Of a stretch of DNA of 64,000 bases, positions 26,240 through 34,989 are shown piece after piece. A program made the translations under genes and the position numbers. Every line of letters begins with the position of its first letter. The first letter of the stretch is position 1. The stretch is taken from NCBI RefSeq assembly GCF_900115005.1, contig NZ_FOUY01000021.1, forward strand, positions 62,001 through 126,000, in the 5' to 3' direction. Source of the DNA: Pseudonocardia ammonioxydans. GTDB taxonomy: Bacteria > Actinomycetota > Actinomycetes > Mycobacteriales > Pseudonocardiaceae. The notes under the pieces were generated by a model, which was given only the letters and a program-made list of their open reading frames with translations, searched no databases and was not told where the DNA came from.

Positions 26240-27070
26240 ATGACGAGCTCCGAGAAGACCGGCGCCGACGCGGTCCAGGCCGCCAAGACGCCGTCGCTGC
26301 TCGGCGAACTGAGCGCCGAGTTCGCCGGGACCATGATCCTGATCCTGTTCGGCTGCGGCGTCGTCGCACAGGTCAACACCACGGCGGACGGCTCGGCGGG
26401 CTCCTACGACTCGATCGCCTGGTCGTGGGGCATCGGCGTGATGCTCGGCGTCTACGTGGCCGGGCGGATCTCCGGCGCGCACATCAATCCGGCCGTCACG
26501 ATCGCGTTCGCGGTCTACGACGGCTTCCCGTGGCGCAAGGTCGCACCGTTCGTGGTGGCCCAGACGCTCGGGGCGATCGTCGCCGCACTGATCGTCCGCG
26601 TGACCTACGCCGACCTGATCCGAGCGGTCGACCCGGACCTCACCGAGACTCAGGGGATCTTCTCGACGTTCCCCGGCGACGGGGTCTCGATCTCGACGGC
26701 CTTCCTCGACCAGGTCGTCGGCACCGCGATCCTGGTCTTCGTGATCATGGCGCTGGTGCATCCGCGGAACAAGGGGCCGATGGCCAACATGGCCCCGTTC
26801 ATGATCGGCATCATCGTCGTCGGCATCGGCATGGCGTGGGGGTCGAACGCCGGCTACGCGATCAACCCGGCCCGGGACTTCGGGCCCCGGCTGGTCTCCT
26901 GGATCACCGGCTACGAGTCCGCCTGGGTGACCGGGACCGGCACCCCCTACTGGTGGTTGCCGATCGTCGCCCCGATCATCGGGGCCGTGGTCGGTGGCGG
27001 CCTGTTCAAGCTGCTGATCGACCGCTTCATTCCCGCCGAGGACGCTCCGCAGGAGGTCGGGCGGGTCTGA
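26240..27070 (+). CDS. glpF: Glycerol uptake facilitator / aquaporin 2
   Basis: This 276-residue MIP channel has six membrane segments and NPA motifs HINPAVT near residue 78 and AINPARDFGPR near 207. The post-NPA Asp again marks an aquaglyceroporin. AGGAGGGGG precedes the ATG at 26240. It is followed by glpK2 after 46 bp and then glpD, giving a full glycerol uptake and oxidation operon. It differs clearly from the first copy in its N-terminus and periplasmic loops. Confidence 0.93.
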   Translation: MTSSEKTGADAVQAAKTPSLLGELSAEFAGTMILILFGCGVVAQVNTTADGSAGSYDSIAWSWGIGVMLGVYVAGRISGAHINPAVTIAFAVYDGFPWRKVAPFVVAQTLGAIVAALIVRVTYADLIRAVDPDLTETQGIFSTFPGDGVSISTAFLDQVVGTAILVFVIMALVHPRNKGPMANMAPFMIGIIVVGIGMAWGSNAGYAINPARDFGPRLVSWITGYESAWVTGTGTPYWWLPIVAPIIGAVVGGGLFKLLIDRFIPAEDAPQEVGRV

Positions 27071-27116
27071 GCCCCCGCCCGAGCGTTCCCGACCCCGCAT
27101 CCCGAAGGAGAACTCC

Positions 27117-28634
27117 ATGGCCGAGTTCGTCGGCGCCATCGACCAGGGCACCACCAGCAGCCGGTTCATGATCTTCGATCACTCCGGCAACGAGGTGGGC
27201 CGTCACCAGCTGGAGCACGAGCAGATCCTGCCGCGGGCCGGCTGGGTCGAGCACAACCCGGTCGAGATCATCGAGCGCACCAACGCCTGCCTGCAGTCGG
27301 CGCTCAACGCGACCGGCCTGTCCGCGTCCGACCTCGTCGCGCTGGGGGTCACCAACCAGCGTGAGACGACGGTCGTCTGGAACCGGCGGACCGGGCGTCC
27401 CTACTACAACGCGATCGTCTGGCAGGACACCCGTACCGACCGGATCGCCACCGCGCTGGAGCGCGAGGGCAAGGGCGAGATCATCCACCGCAAGGCGGGC
27501 CTGCCGCCCGCCACCTACTTCTCCGGCGGGAAGATCCAGTGGATCCTGGAGAACGTCGACGGCGTGCGCGAGGCCGCGGAGAACGGTGACGCGATCTTCG
27601 GCAACACCGACACCTGGGTCATCTGGAACCTCACCGGCGGGGTCCAGGGCGGGCGGCACGTCACCGACGTGACCAACGCCAGCCGCACCATGCTGATGAA
27701 CCTCGAGACCCTCGACTGGGACGACGAGCTGCTCGGGCTCTTCGGCATCCCGCGCCGGATGCTGCCCGAGATCCAGCCCTCGTCGTCGGTGGACGGGTTC
27801 GGTTCGACGCTGGCGCACGGCGCCCTCGGCGGCGAGGTCCGGATCACCGGCGACCTCGGTGACCAGCAGGCCGCCACCGTCGGCCAGGTCTGCTTCGCCC
27901 CCGGCGAGGCCAAGAACACCTACGGCACCGGCAACTTCATGCTGCTCAACACCGGCACCGAGCTGGTCCGCTCGGAGTCCGGGCTGCTGAGCACGGTCTG
28001 CTACAAGTTCGGCGACGAGCCGGTCGTCTACGCCCTGGAGGGCTCGATCGCCGTCACCGGGTCGGCCGTGCAGTGGCTGCGCGACCAGCTCGGGATCATC
28101 TCCGGCGCGGCGCAGTCCGAGCAGCTGGCCCGCCAGGTCGCCGACAACGGCGGCGTCTACTTCGTCCCGGCCTTCTCCGGGCTGTTCGCCCCGTACTGGC
28201 GTTCCGACGCCCGCGGCGCGATCGTCGGGCTGTCGCGCTACAACACCAACGCGCATCTGGCCCGGGCCACCCTGGAGGCCATCTGCTACCAGTCCCGCGA
28301 CGTCACCGAGGCGATGTCGAAGGACTCCGGGGTCGCGCTGGACGTGCTCAAGGTCGACGGCGGTGTCACCCTCAACGAGCTGTGCATGCAGATCCAGGCC
28401 GACGTCCTGGGGGTGCCGGTGTCCCGCCCGGTCGTGGCGGAGACCACCGCGCTCGGTGCCGCCTACGCGGCGGGGCTGGCGGTCGGCTTCTGGACGTCGA
28501 CCGACGAACTGCGGGAGAACTGGAACGAGGCCCGCCGCTGGGAGCCGACCTGGGACGAGGCGCAGCGCGACGAGGGCTACGCGAAGTGGAAGAAGGCCGT
28601 CGAGCGGACGCTCGACTGGGTCGACGTGGAGTGA
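27117..28634 (+). CDS. glpK: Glycerol kinase 2
   Basis: This 505-residue FGGY kinase has AIDQGTTSSRFM near residue 8, WQDTRTD near 103 and GGVTLNELCMQ near 418. GAAGGAG before the ATG gives a strong ribosome site. It converts glycerol to glycerol-3-phosphate for the GlpD encoded next. Codon and motif content are closer to mainstream actinobacterial GlpK than glpK1, so this may be the main glycerol kinase and glpK1 an accessory isoenzyme; this is inference. Confidence 0.96.
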   Translation: MAEFVGAIDQGTTSSRFMIFDHSGNEVGRHQLEHEQILPRAGWVEHNPVEIIERTNACLQSALNATGLSASDLVALGVTNQRETTVVWNRRTGRPYYNAIVWQDTRTDRIATALEREGKGEIIHRKAGLPPATYFSGGKIQWILENVDGVREAAENGDAIFGNTDTWVIWNLTGGVQGGRHVTDVTNASRTMLMNLETLDWDDELLGLFGIPRRMLPEIQPSSSVDGFGSTLAHGALGGEVRITGDLGDQQAATVGQVCFAPGEAKNTYGTGNFMLLNTGTELVRSESGLLSTVCYKFGDEPVVYALEGSIAVTGSAVQWLRDQLGIISGAAQSEQLARQVADNGGVYFVPAFSGLFAPYWRSDARGAIVGLSRYNTNAHLARATLEAICYQSRDVTEAMSKDSGVALDVLKVDGGVTLNELCMQIQADVLGVPVSRPVVAETTALGAAYAAGLAVGFWTSTDELRENWNEARRWEPTWDEAQRDEGYAKWKKAVERTLDWVDVE

Positions 28635-28749
28635 CCCCGGTGCCCGGTGTCACCCGCACACGACAGGGCGACACCGGGCACATCCGCTCACGTCCCGCTG
28701 TTGAACGGGTAGCCCCCTCCCAGGACAGGAACAACCGAAAGGTCTGATC

Positions 28750-30462
28750 ATGAAATCGGTGGCGCTCTCCCCGGAGGCCCGTACCGCGGCGCTGCAGGCG
28801 ATGGGCGACCGCGAACTGGACGTGCTCGTCGTCGGCGGTGGTGTCGTCGGCGCGGGTGCCGCGCTCGACGCCGCCACCCGCGGCCTGTCGGTCGGTCTGG
28901 TCGAGGCCCGCGACTTCGCGTCCGGGACCTCCAGCCGTTCCTCCAAGCTCGTCCACGGTGGCCTGCGCTACCTGGAGATGCTGGACTTCCGCCTGGTCGC
29001 CGAGGCGCTCGCCGAGCGCGGCCTGCTGATCCAGCACCTGGCACCGCACCTGGTGCGCCCGGTCCCGTTCCTGTACCCGCTGCAGCACCGCGGCTGGGAG
29101 CGCCTCTACGCCGGCGCGGGGGTCGCGCTCTACGACTCGCTCGGCTACCTGTCCGGGCGCTCGCGCGGGGTCCCGCACCACCGCCACCTCACCCGGCGCG
29201 GCGCGCGCCAGGTCGTCCCCTCGCTGCGCAAGGACGCGCTGGTCGGCGCGCTGCAGTACTACGACGCGCAGGTCGACGACGCCCGGCACACCATGTTCCT
29301 GGCCCGTACCGCCGCCGCCTACGGGGCGCACGTGGCGACCCGGGCCCGCGTCGTCGGGCTGCTCAAGGAGGCCGGCCGGGTCGTCGGCGCGACCGTGCAG
29401 GACCTCGAGTCCGGCGAGCGGGTCGACGTGCGCGCCAAGCAGGTCATCAACGCCACCGGTGTGTGGACCGACGAGACCCAGGGCCTGGCCGGCGAGCGCG
29501 GGCTGTTCAAGGTCCGGGCGTCGAAGGGGATCCACCTGGTCGTGCCGCGGGACCGGATCCGCGGCAGCTCCGGGCTGATCCTGCGCACCGAGAAGTCGGT
29601 CCTGTTCGTCATCCCGTGGGGCCGGCACTGGATCATCGGGACCACCGACACCGACTGGGACCTGGACAAGGCACACCCGGCGGCGAGCGCGGCCGACATC
29701 GACTACCTGCTCGAACACGTCAACGCGGTGCTGGAGCAGCCGCTCACGCACGACGACGTCGAGGGCGTCTACGCCGGGCTGCGTCCGCTGCTGTCCGGTG
29801 AGTCGGAGTCGACCTCGAAGCTGTCCCGCGAGCACGCGGTGGCCAAGCCGGTGCCCGGCCTGGTCGTCGTCGCGGGCGGGAAGTACACGACCTACCGGGT
29901 GATGGCCAAGGACGCGGTGGACGCCGCCGCGCACGGCCTCGACGGGCGGGTCCCGCCGTCGTGCACCGAGGACGTCCCGCTGCTCGGGGCGGAGGGCTAC
30001 CACGCGCTCACCAACGCCACCGCCCGGCTCGCGGCCACCTCGGGCCTGCACAAGGCGCGGATCGAGCACCTGCTCGGCCGCTACGGCTCGCTGATCCAGG
30101 AGGTCCTCGACCTCGCCGCGGACGACCCGACCCTGACCGAGCCGCTCGCCGGGGCCCCCGACTACCTGCGCGCGGAGGTCGTCTACGCGGCCTCGCACGA
30201 GGGCGCCCGGCACCTCGAGGACGTCCTGGCCCGGCGGACCCGCATCTCGATCGAGACCTTCGACCGGGGGGTCGGCGCCGCCGAGGAGACCGCCCGCCTG
30301 GTCGCACCGGTGCTCGGCTGGAGCGACGAGCAGGTCGAGCGCGAGGTCGACCACTACCGCAAGCGCGTGGAGGCCGAGCGGGAGAGCCAGCGGATGCCCG
30401 ACGACGCCACCGCCGACGCGGCCCGCCTCGGCGCCCCGGACGTCGTGCCGGTCAGCGGGTAA
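28750..30462 (+). CDS. glpD: Glycerol-3-phosphate dehydrogenase (FAD)
   Basis: This 570-residue membrane-associated flavoenzyme has the FAD motif VVGGGVVGAGAALDAATRG near residue 27, the SSRSSKLVHGGLRYLE signature near 62, and the ITGTTDTDWD-type substrate region near 295. A C-terminal helical domain typical of actinobacterial GlpD follows from about 390. It oxidises glycerol-3-phosphate to dihydroxyacetone phosphate and passes electrons to quinone. GAAAGG precedes the ATG. It ends the glpF2-glpK2-glpD operon. Confidence 0.96.
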   Translation: MKSVALSPEARTAALQAMGDRELDVLVVGGGVVGAGAALDAATRGLSVGLVEARDFASGTSSRSSKLVHGGLRYLEMLDFRLVAEALAERGLLIQHLAPHLVRPVPFLYPLQHRGWERLYAGAGVALYDSLGYLSGRSRGVPHHRHLTRRGARQVVPSLRKDALVGALQYYDAQVDDARHTMFLARTAAAYGAHVATRARVVGLLKEAGRVVGATVQDLESGERVDVRAKQVINATGVWTDETQGLAGERGLFKVRASKGIHLVVPRDRIRGSSGLILRTEKSVLFVIPWGRHWIIGTTDTDWDLDKAHPAASAADIDYLLEHVNAVLEQPLTHDDVEGVYAGLRPLLSGESESTSKLSREHAVAKPVPGLVVVAGGKYTTYRVMAKDAVDAAAHGLDGRVPPSCTEDVPLLGAEGYHALTNATARLAATSGLHKARIEHLLGRYGSLIQEVLDLAADDPTLTEPLAGAPDYLRAEVVYAASHEGARHLEDVLARRTRISIETFDRGVGAAEETARLVAPVLGWSDEQVEREVDHYRKRVEAERESQRMPDDATADAARLGAPDVVPVSG

Positions 30463-30529
30463 CGGGCCCCGCCCCGGCACGTGTCCGGCGCTGCCGCGGC
30501 ACGTGCCCAGCACCGCCCAACACGTGCCC

Positions 30530-30574
30530 CGAGGGGCACCCTCGTAGCGCCATGCGCCCCGGGGGTGCCCCTCG
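30530..30574. repeat. 45-bp inverted-repeat element, copy 1
   Basis: Arms CGAGGGGCACCCTCG and CGGGGGTGCCCCTCG flank the 15-bp core TAGCGCCATGCGCCC. One arm mismatch. CACGTGCC precedes it. Confidence 0.85.
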
Positions 30575-30648
30575 CGGCGTGCGTCCGGCACCGGGGTTGG
30601 GCACCGGGTCCGGCATCGAGCCGGGCCGGCGCCCCGACGCCCTCGCCC

Positions 30649-30693
30649 CCAGGGGCACCCCCGTAGCGCCATGCGCCCCGAGGGGCCCCCTCG
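30649..30693. repeat. 45-bp inverted-repeat element, copy 2
   Basis: This copy has the same 15-bp core as copy 1. The left arm is degenerate (CCAGGGGCACCCCCG) and the right arm is CGAGGGGCCCCCTCG, itself a palindrome. Confidence 0.8.
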
Positions 30694-30742
30694 CGACACT
30701 CCCGGCGCCGAGCACCCCGCACCCCGCGCCCGGCACGTGCCT

Positions 30743-30787
30743 CGAGGGGCACCCTCGTAGCGCCATGCGCCCCGAGGGGCCCCCTCG
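30743..30787. repeat. 45-bp inverted-repeat element, copy 3
   Basis: Left arm CGAGGGGCACCCTCG, identical core TAGCGCCATGCGCCC, right arm CGAGGGGCCCCCTCG. Preceded by CACGTGCCT as in copy 1. Confidence 0.85.
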
Positions 30788-30860
30788 CGGCGCCCCGGGG
30801 CCCGGGGTGCCCTCGCCGCACCGAGTCGTCGCCGAGCGCCGGGCCCGGGCGCCCCTGCCC

Positions 30861-30905
30861 CGAGGGGCACCCTGGTAGCGCCCGGTGCCCCGAGGGTGCC
30901 CCTGG
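30861..30905. repeat. 45-bp inverted-repeat element, copy 4
   Basis: Arms CGAGGGGCACCCTGG and CGAGGGTGCCCCTGG, with a changed core TAGCGCCCGGTGCCC. Confidence 0.8.
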
Positions 30906-31119
30906 GGGCGGCGAGGCCCGTGGCGCGCGGCGAGACCGTGGCGCAGCGAGACCGTGGCGCAGCGAGGTCGAGCCGGAGCGAGGCCGCTCCGGAGGACGGC
31001 ACGCGCCGAAATCTCTCCGGAATCGCTCCGCATCGAGGACCGGACCTGTCCGCGTCGGGTCATAACGTCGTGCTCATCGGACCGGGAGGACCCGGTCGCA
31101 GCACGAGAGGCGGACCCGA

Positions 31120-31707
31120 GTGAACGCGACGACCACCACCGACCACCAGGCTCCGACGGGCGAGCGTGCGGAGCTGATCGCCACCCTGGAACGGCACCGG
31201 GGTTTCCTGCTGCAGACCGCGCAGGGCCTGACCGAGGAGCAGGCCCGCACGCCCAGCACGGTCAGCGCGCTGACGATCGCGTCGCTGCTCAAGCACGTCG
31301 CGGACACCGAGGAGCAGTGGTTCCGGTTCGCCGTCGAGGGCGCGGGCGCCTTCGGCGAGGTCTACACCGGCGACGTCGACTGGGACGCGGTCGCGGCCGA
31401 GGGGGCGGAGAACGGCGGCGACTGGTCCGGCTCCGAGTGGGAGGACACCCGGTTCGTGCTCGCCGAGCACGAGACCCTCGAGTACCTGCGTGCCCGGATC
31501 GAGCAGGTCGCCGCCCGCACCGAGGAGGTCCTGCGCTCGGCGGACCTGGACACCACGCACGCGCTGCCGGTCGCGCCCTGGTTCGAGCCGGGCGTGAGCT
31601 GGTCGGTGCGCCGGGTCGCGCTGCACATGCTCGCCGAGACCAGCCAGCACGCGGGCCACGCGGACATCGTGCGCGAGGCCATCGACGGCCAGAAGACGAT
31701 GGGATGA
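31120..31707 (+). CDS. DinB-like (DUF664) protein
   Basis: This 195-residue four-helix-bundle protein has the metal-site histidines of DinB/YfiT-type proteins: His in LLKHVADTEEQW near residue 64 and two in ETSQHAGHADIVRE near 175. DinB-fold proteins include thiol-dependent transferases (with mycothiol or bacillithiol), so a mycothiol-dependent S-transferase role is possible in an actinobacterium. A GTG start at 31120 is assumed. Its stop overlaps the alternative start of the next, homologous gene. Confidence 0.85.
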   Translation: MNATTTTDHQAPTGERAELIATLERHRGFLLQTAQGLTEEQARTPSTVSALTIASLLKHVADTEEQWFRFAVEGAGAFGEVYTGDVDWDAVAAEGAENGGDWSGSEWEDTRFVLAEHETLEYLRARIEQVAARTEEVLRSADLDTTHALPVAPWFEPGVSWSVRRVALHMLAETSQHAGHADIVREAIDGQKTMG

Positions 31708-31718
31708 GGAGCGAGACG

Positions 31719-32276
31719 ATGAGCAACCCCGCCGAGGCGATGACCGAGCTGCTGACCGACACCTCCACCGATCTCTCCGGTGAGCGCGCCACGATCCACG
31801 AGACGCTCGCCAAGCACCGGATGCTGCTGCGCTTCACCGTGGCGGAGCTGTCCGATGCGGACGCCCGGCGGCGCCCGACGGCGAGCGCGCTGACCCTCGC
31901 CGGGATCGTCAAGCACGTCGCGGACGTCGAACGCGGCTGGGTCGACTTCATCCTGACCGGGGTGGTCGAGGGCGCCGACGACTGGGAGCGCCTGGCCGAG
32001 GCCGGCGACGAGCGCGACGACTTCGCGCTCGACGACACCGACACCCTCGAGAGCCTCCTGGCCCGCTACTCGGAGATCGCCGCCCGCACCGACGAGCTCG
32101 TCGCGACCGTCGACCTCGACCTGTCGCACCCGCTGCCGCCGGCACCGTGGTTCCCGGAGGGCGGGACGTGGAGCGCACGGCAGGTGTTCGCGCACATCAT
32201 CGGAGAGACCGCGCAGCACAGCGGGCACGCCGACATCATCCGCGAGTCGATCGACGGCCATAAGTCGATGGGCTGA
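31719..32276 (+). CDS. DinB-like (DUF664) protein, paralogue
   Basis: This 185-residue homologue of the preceding gene keeps the triad: His in IVKHVADVERGW near residue 66 and two in ETAQHSGHADIIRE near 168. GAGGAG seven bases before the ATG at 31719 supports that start; another ATG at 31704 overlaps the previous stop and would add five residues. The tandem arrangement suggests gene duplication and possibly a heterodimer. No partner or substrate is evident. Confidence 0.85.
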   Translation: MSNPAEAMTELLTDTSTDLSGERATIHETLAKHRMLLRFTVAELSDADARRRPTASALTLAGIVKHVADVERGWVDFILTGVVEGADDWERLAEAGDERDDFALDDTDTLESLLARYSEIAARTDELVATVDLDLSHPLPPAPWFPEGGTWSARQVFAHIIGETAQHSGHADIIRESIDGHKSMG

Positions 32277-32426
32277 CCGCGCGGCGGCCGGGCCGACCCG
32301 TCGGCAGTCCTGAGTCGACGGACCGGCCGGGCGGCGGACCGGGGACGCGGACCGGCGCGGGGCAGCGGCTCCGGGTCGGCGAATCGGCCGGGCGGCAGCC
32401 TCCTGTCGGACCGGGCGCAGCGCGGA

Positions 32427-33443
32427 TCAGGCCGGGCGCGGCTCGTCCGTCCGCCCGGCCGCCGCGTCCGCGGTCCGGGCGACCGTGTCCAGTGGACCGT
32501 CCAGGTCGCCGGGTTCCGCGCCGGGGGTGAGCAGCACCGGCAGCGCGATCCCGGCGGCCCGCAGGTCGGCGGCCCGGCCCGCGACGTGCGCGCCGTCGCC
32601 GACCGCGCAGAGCCGGTGCACCGCGGCATCCGGCACCAGGGCCAGCGCGCCGGCGCGGTCGCCGCCGCGCCAGCGCTCGGTGGCGCGGTCCAGGTCGTCC
32701 CACGCCCCGGCGAACGACCCCCGGTGCGTCGGCACCATCGCGTACTGCAGCACCAGCCGCCGCATCCGGGTCATCGCCTCGTCGTACCGGTCGCCGGCGT
32801 AGGCCCAGTACGACGCCATCGCCCACACGCTGCCCGGCGGGCGTCCGGCCTCGGCCTCCCCCGCCCGCACGTGCGCGAGCAGCCCGGGCACCTCGTCCGG
32901 TGGGCACCAGGTGAGGAAGACCCCGTCGGCTACCCGCCCGGCCAGGCGCAGCATCCGCGGGTTCATCGCGGCCAGCACCACCGGCGGCACCTGCGGCGGC
33001 AGCAACGACGACCGGAAGCCGTGGGTGCGTGGGTGCTCCACCCGGACCCGCTCGCCCGCCCAGGCCGACCGCAACGCCGTCACGTAGCCCTCGACGGTGG
33101 CCAGCGGCCGGTCGTGCTCGCGCCCGTGCCAGTCCCGCACGACCATCGGGCTGCTCGCGCCGAGCCCGGCCAGCACCCGCCCGGGCGCGGCCGAGGACAG
33201 CGTCGCGAAGCCCATCGCGGCCAGCGCCGCGGAGCGGGCGTAGACGTTGGCGATGCCGGTGCCCAGCCGGACCTGCGACGTGCTCGCGGCGAGCACCCCG
33301 AGCAGCGAGAACACCTCCGGCCCGGCGACCTCGCCGCACCAGACCGAGTCGTAGCCGGCGGCCTCCGCGGCCCGGGCCAGCCGCACGTACTCCGGCACGC
33401 CGAGCCCGTCGTCGACCGGCATGGTCACGCCGAGCGGCGGCAT
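32427..33443 (-). CDS. LLM-class (F420-dependent-type) oxidoreductase
   Basis: This 338-residue luciferase-like TIM-barrel protein has EYVRLARAAEAAGYDSVW near residue 18, RLGTGIANVYARS near 60 and LAAMNPRMLRLAGRVADG near 155. These are typical of F420-dependent reductases and dehydrogenases. F420 versus FMN use cannot be decided. The ATG at 33443 gives normal family length; a GTG at 33485 just after the preceding stop would add 14 residues. It is the last gene of the operon under operator E. Confidence 0.88.
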   Translation of the reverse strand: MPPLGVTMPVDDGLGVPEYVRLARAAEAAGYDSVWCGEVAGPEVFSLLGVLAASTSQVRLGTGIANVYARSAALAAMGFATLSSAAPGRVLAGLGASSPMVVRDWHGREHDRPLATVEGYVTALRSAWAGERVRVEHPRTHGFRSSLLPPQVPPVVLAAMNPRMLRLAGRVADGVFLTWCPPDEVPGLLAHVRAGEAEAGRPPGSVWAMASYWAYAGDRYDEAMTRMRRLVLQYAMVPTHRGSFAGAWDDLDRATERWRGGDRAGALALVPDAAVHRLCAVGDGAHVAGRAADLRAAGIALPVLLTPGAEPGDLDGPLDTVARTADAAAGRTDEPRPA

Positions 33444-33489
33444 GCCCGACGGCCCTGCCTGCTGTGACCCCACCCCCTGTGTCACCGCC

Positions 33490-33879
33490 TCAGCCCTTGA
33501 TCTGGCGGGCCACCGAGCGGGTGTCGAACCAGGTCCCGACCCGGGTGATCCATCCGTCGACGGTGTCGAAGACGTCCAGCGCGTCGAAGGCGGCCGGCCG
33601 CCCGTCGGTGAACGTCCCGGTGAAGGCGATCTCGCAGACGATCGTGTCCCCGGCCTCGATCCAGCGGGTGACCGCGTCGTCGTGGGTGGCGTACCCGGCC
33701 AGGACGGCCGGGAAGTGCGCGAGTGCCGCCTCCCGGCCGACCACCGGCGGCGCACCGGTGGTGACGATCTCGACGTCGTCGGCCAGGACGGCGGCGAGGT
33801 CGGCGAACCGGTCGGAGTTGATCGCCGCGAAGTAGCCCTCGACGGCGGCGCGCGCGGTGCGCGCGGGAGCCGTGCTCAC
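33490..33879 (-). CDS. NTF2-like (SnoaL-type) protein
   Basis: This 129-residue cone-fold protein has AVEGYFAAINSDRFADLAAVLADDVEI at the start and a GTFTDGRPAAFDALDVFDT strand in the second half. The GTG start overlaps the LLM oxidoreductase stop by 4 bp. It lies between two LLM oxidoreductase genes, so it may handle an unstable intermediate or isomerise a product. The role is unknown. Confidence 0.78.
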   Translation of the reverse strand: MSTAPARTARAAVEGYFAAINSDRFADLAAVLADDVEIVTTGAPPVVGREAALAHFPAVLAGYATHDDAVTRWIEAGDTIVCEIAFTGTFTDGRPAAFDALDVFDTVDGWITRVGTWFDTRSVARQIKG

Positions 33880-34988
33880 AGACCCACCCGCTTCTTCAGC
33901 TCGGCCATCGCCCCGAACGACCACTTGGCCAGCGACGGGTCGCCGAACGGCGTGATGTTCCACATGACCAGGTGCTCCAGGCCGGCCTCCCGGTAGTCGT
34001 GCAGCTCCTCGGCGACCTGCTCCGGGGTGCCGCAGAAGGCGTAGTGGCGCACCACCTCGGGCGGGATCGCGTCGATGATCCGCAGCGACTCGGCCCGCTC
34101 GATCGTGGACGGGATGAAGTCGTGGAAGCCGGAGTCCCCGGAGAGCGGCGGCTCGACGCCGAGGTCGCGGAACACCTGCGAGGGCAGCAGCACGCACAGC
34201 GCCCGCACCAGCGGCGCCTCGGTGAGCCGCCGGACCGTCTCCTCGTCCGGTCCCATGAGGACGTAGCCGAGCATCCCGGGGGTGAACCGGTCCGGGTCGC
34301 GCCCCTTCTCCTCGGCCGAGCGGCGGATCGTCGCCAGCGACGACGCGTAGTCCGGCGCGGTCATCTTCGTGGGCAGCCAGCCGTCGGCCTTGGCCCCGGT
34401 CAGGCGCAGCATCCGCGGGCCGTGCGCCGCGGTCCAGATCTCCGGCGGCTCGTCACCGTACGGCGAGAGCCCGAGCACCGCGGAGTCCAGCCGGTGGAAC
34501 CGGCCCTCGTAGTCGACCGGCCCGTCGGCCTCCCACAGCAGCCGCATCACGTCGATGCCCTCGGACAGCTTCGCGACCGGCTTGTCGAAGTCCATCCCGT
34601 ACGGGGTGACGTTGAGCTTCTCCCCCGATCCCAGGCCGATGATCGCCCGGCCCTTCGTGACGTGGTCCAGGGTGAGCGCGGTGGCCGCGGCCATCGCCGG
34701 GTGCCGGCGGATGAGGTCGGTGACGACGACCCCCACCTTGATCCGCTCGGTCTGCGCCCCGACCACGCCCATCATCACCATCGGGTCGAAGTAGACGTGC
34801 GGGTTGGCCTGCACGTCGGCGAGCGGGGTGAGATCACGGGTCCACATCGTGTCGGCGTGCCAGCCCATGAGGTGGTCCGGCCACCAGACGGCGTCGTAGC
34901 CGTCGTCCTCGGCGCGGCGGGCGAAGCGCACCGCGGCGTCGGCCGGCGGCATGATCTGGCCCGGCACACCCAGCTGCAGCGGCTTCAC
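33876..34988 (-). CDS. LLM-class (F420-dependent-type) oxidoreductase
   Basis: This 370-residue TIM-barrel protein has GYDAVWWPDHLMGWH near residue 30, the AIIGLGSGEKLNVTPYG segment near 115 that is typical of F420-binding members such as glucose-6-phosphate dehydrogenase-like and methylene-H4MPT reductase-like proteins, and AAHGPRMLRLTG near 190. GGAGGT seven bases before the GTG supports the start. Together with the flavoprotein upstream it suggests reduction of a C=C or C=O by F420H2. It differs from the other LLM gene in this operon. Confidence 0.9.
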   Translation of the reverse strand: MKPLQLGVPGQIMPPADAAVRFARRAEDDGYDAVWWPDHLMGWHADTMWTRDLTPLADVQANPHVYFDPMVMMGVVGAQTERIKVGVVVTDLIRRHPAMAAATALTLDHVTKGRAIIGLGSGEKLNVTPYGMDFDKPVAKLSEGIDVMRLLWEADGPVDYEGRFHRLDSAVLGLSPYGDEPPEIWTAAHGPRMLRLTGAKADGWLPTKMTAPDYASSLATIRRSAEEKGRDPDRFTPGMLGYVLMGPDEETVRRLTEAPLVRALCVLLPSQVFRDLGVEPPLSGDSGFHDFIPSTIERAESLRIIDAIPPEVVRHYAFCGTPEQVAEELHDYREAGLEHLVMWNITPFGDPSLAKWSFGAMAELKKRVGL

Positions 34989-34989
34989 C

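Larger units (their letters stand above)
30463..31119. other. Gene-free region with 45-bp inverted repeats
   Basis: No coding region is supported. Four copies of a 45-bp inverted-repeat element fill 30530-30905, with extra CACGTG motifs before them. GCGAGACCGTGGCGCA-like direct repeats lie at about 30928-30970. The DinB promoter probably lies after 31030. Confidence 0.75.

Noticed and set aside
30530..30905. Origin of replication or attachment site
   Set aside because: No DnaA-box series, tRNA-flanking direct repeat or integrase; the sequence is explained by dispersed 45-bp inverted repeats.
28372..31002. Very long open frame on the minus strand opposite glpK2/glpD
   Set aside because: It is a codon-bias shadow of strongly conserved glpK2 and glpD on the plus strand, and its product is Arg/Pro-rich with no recognisable domain.
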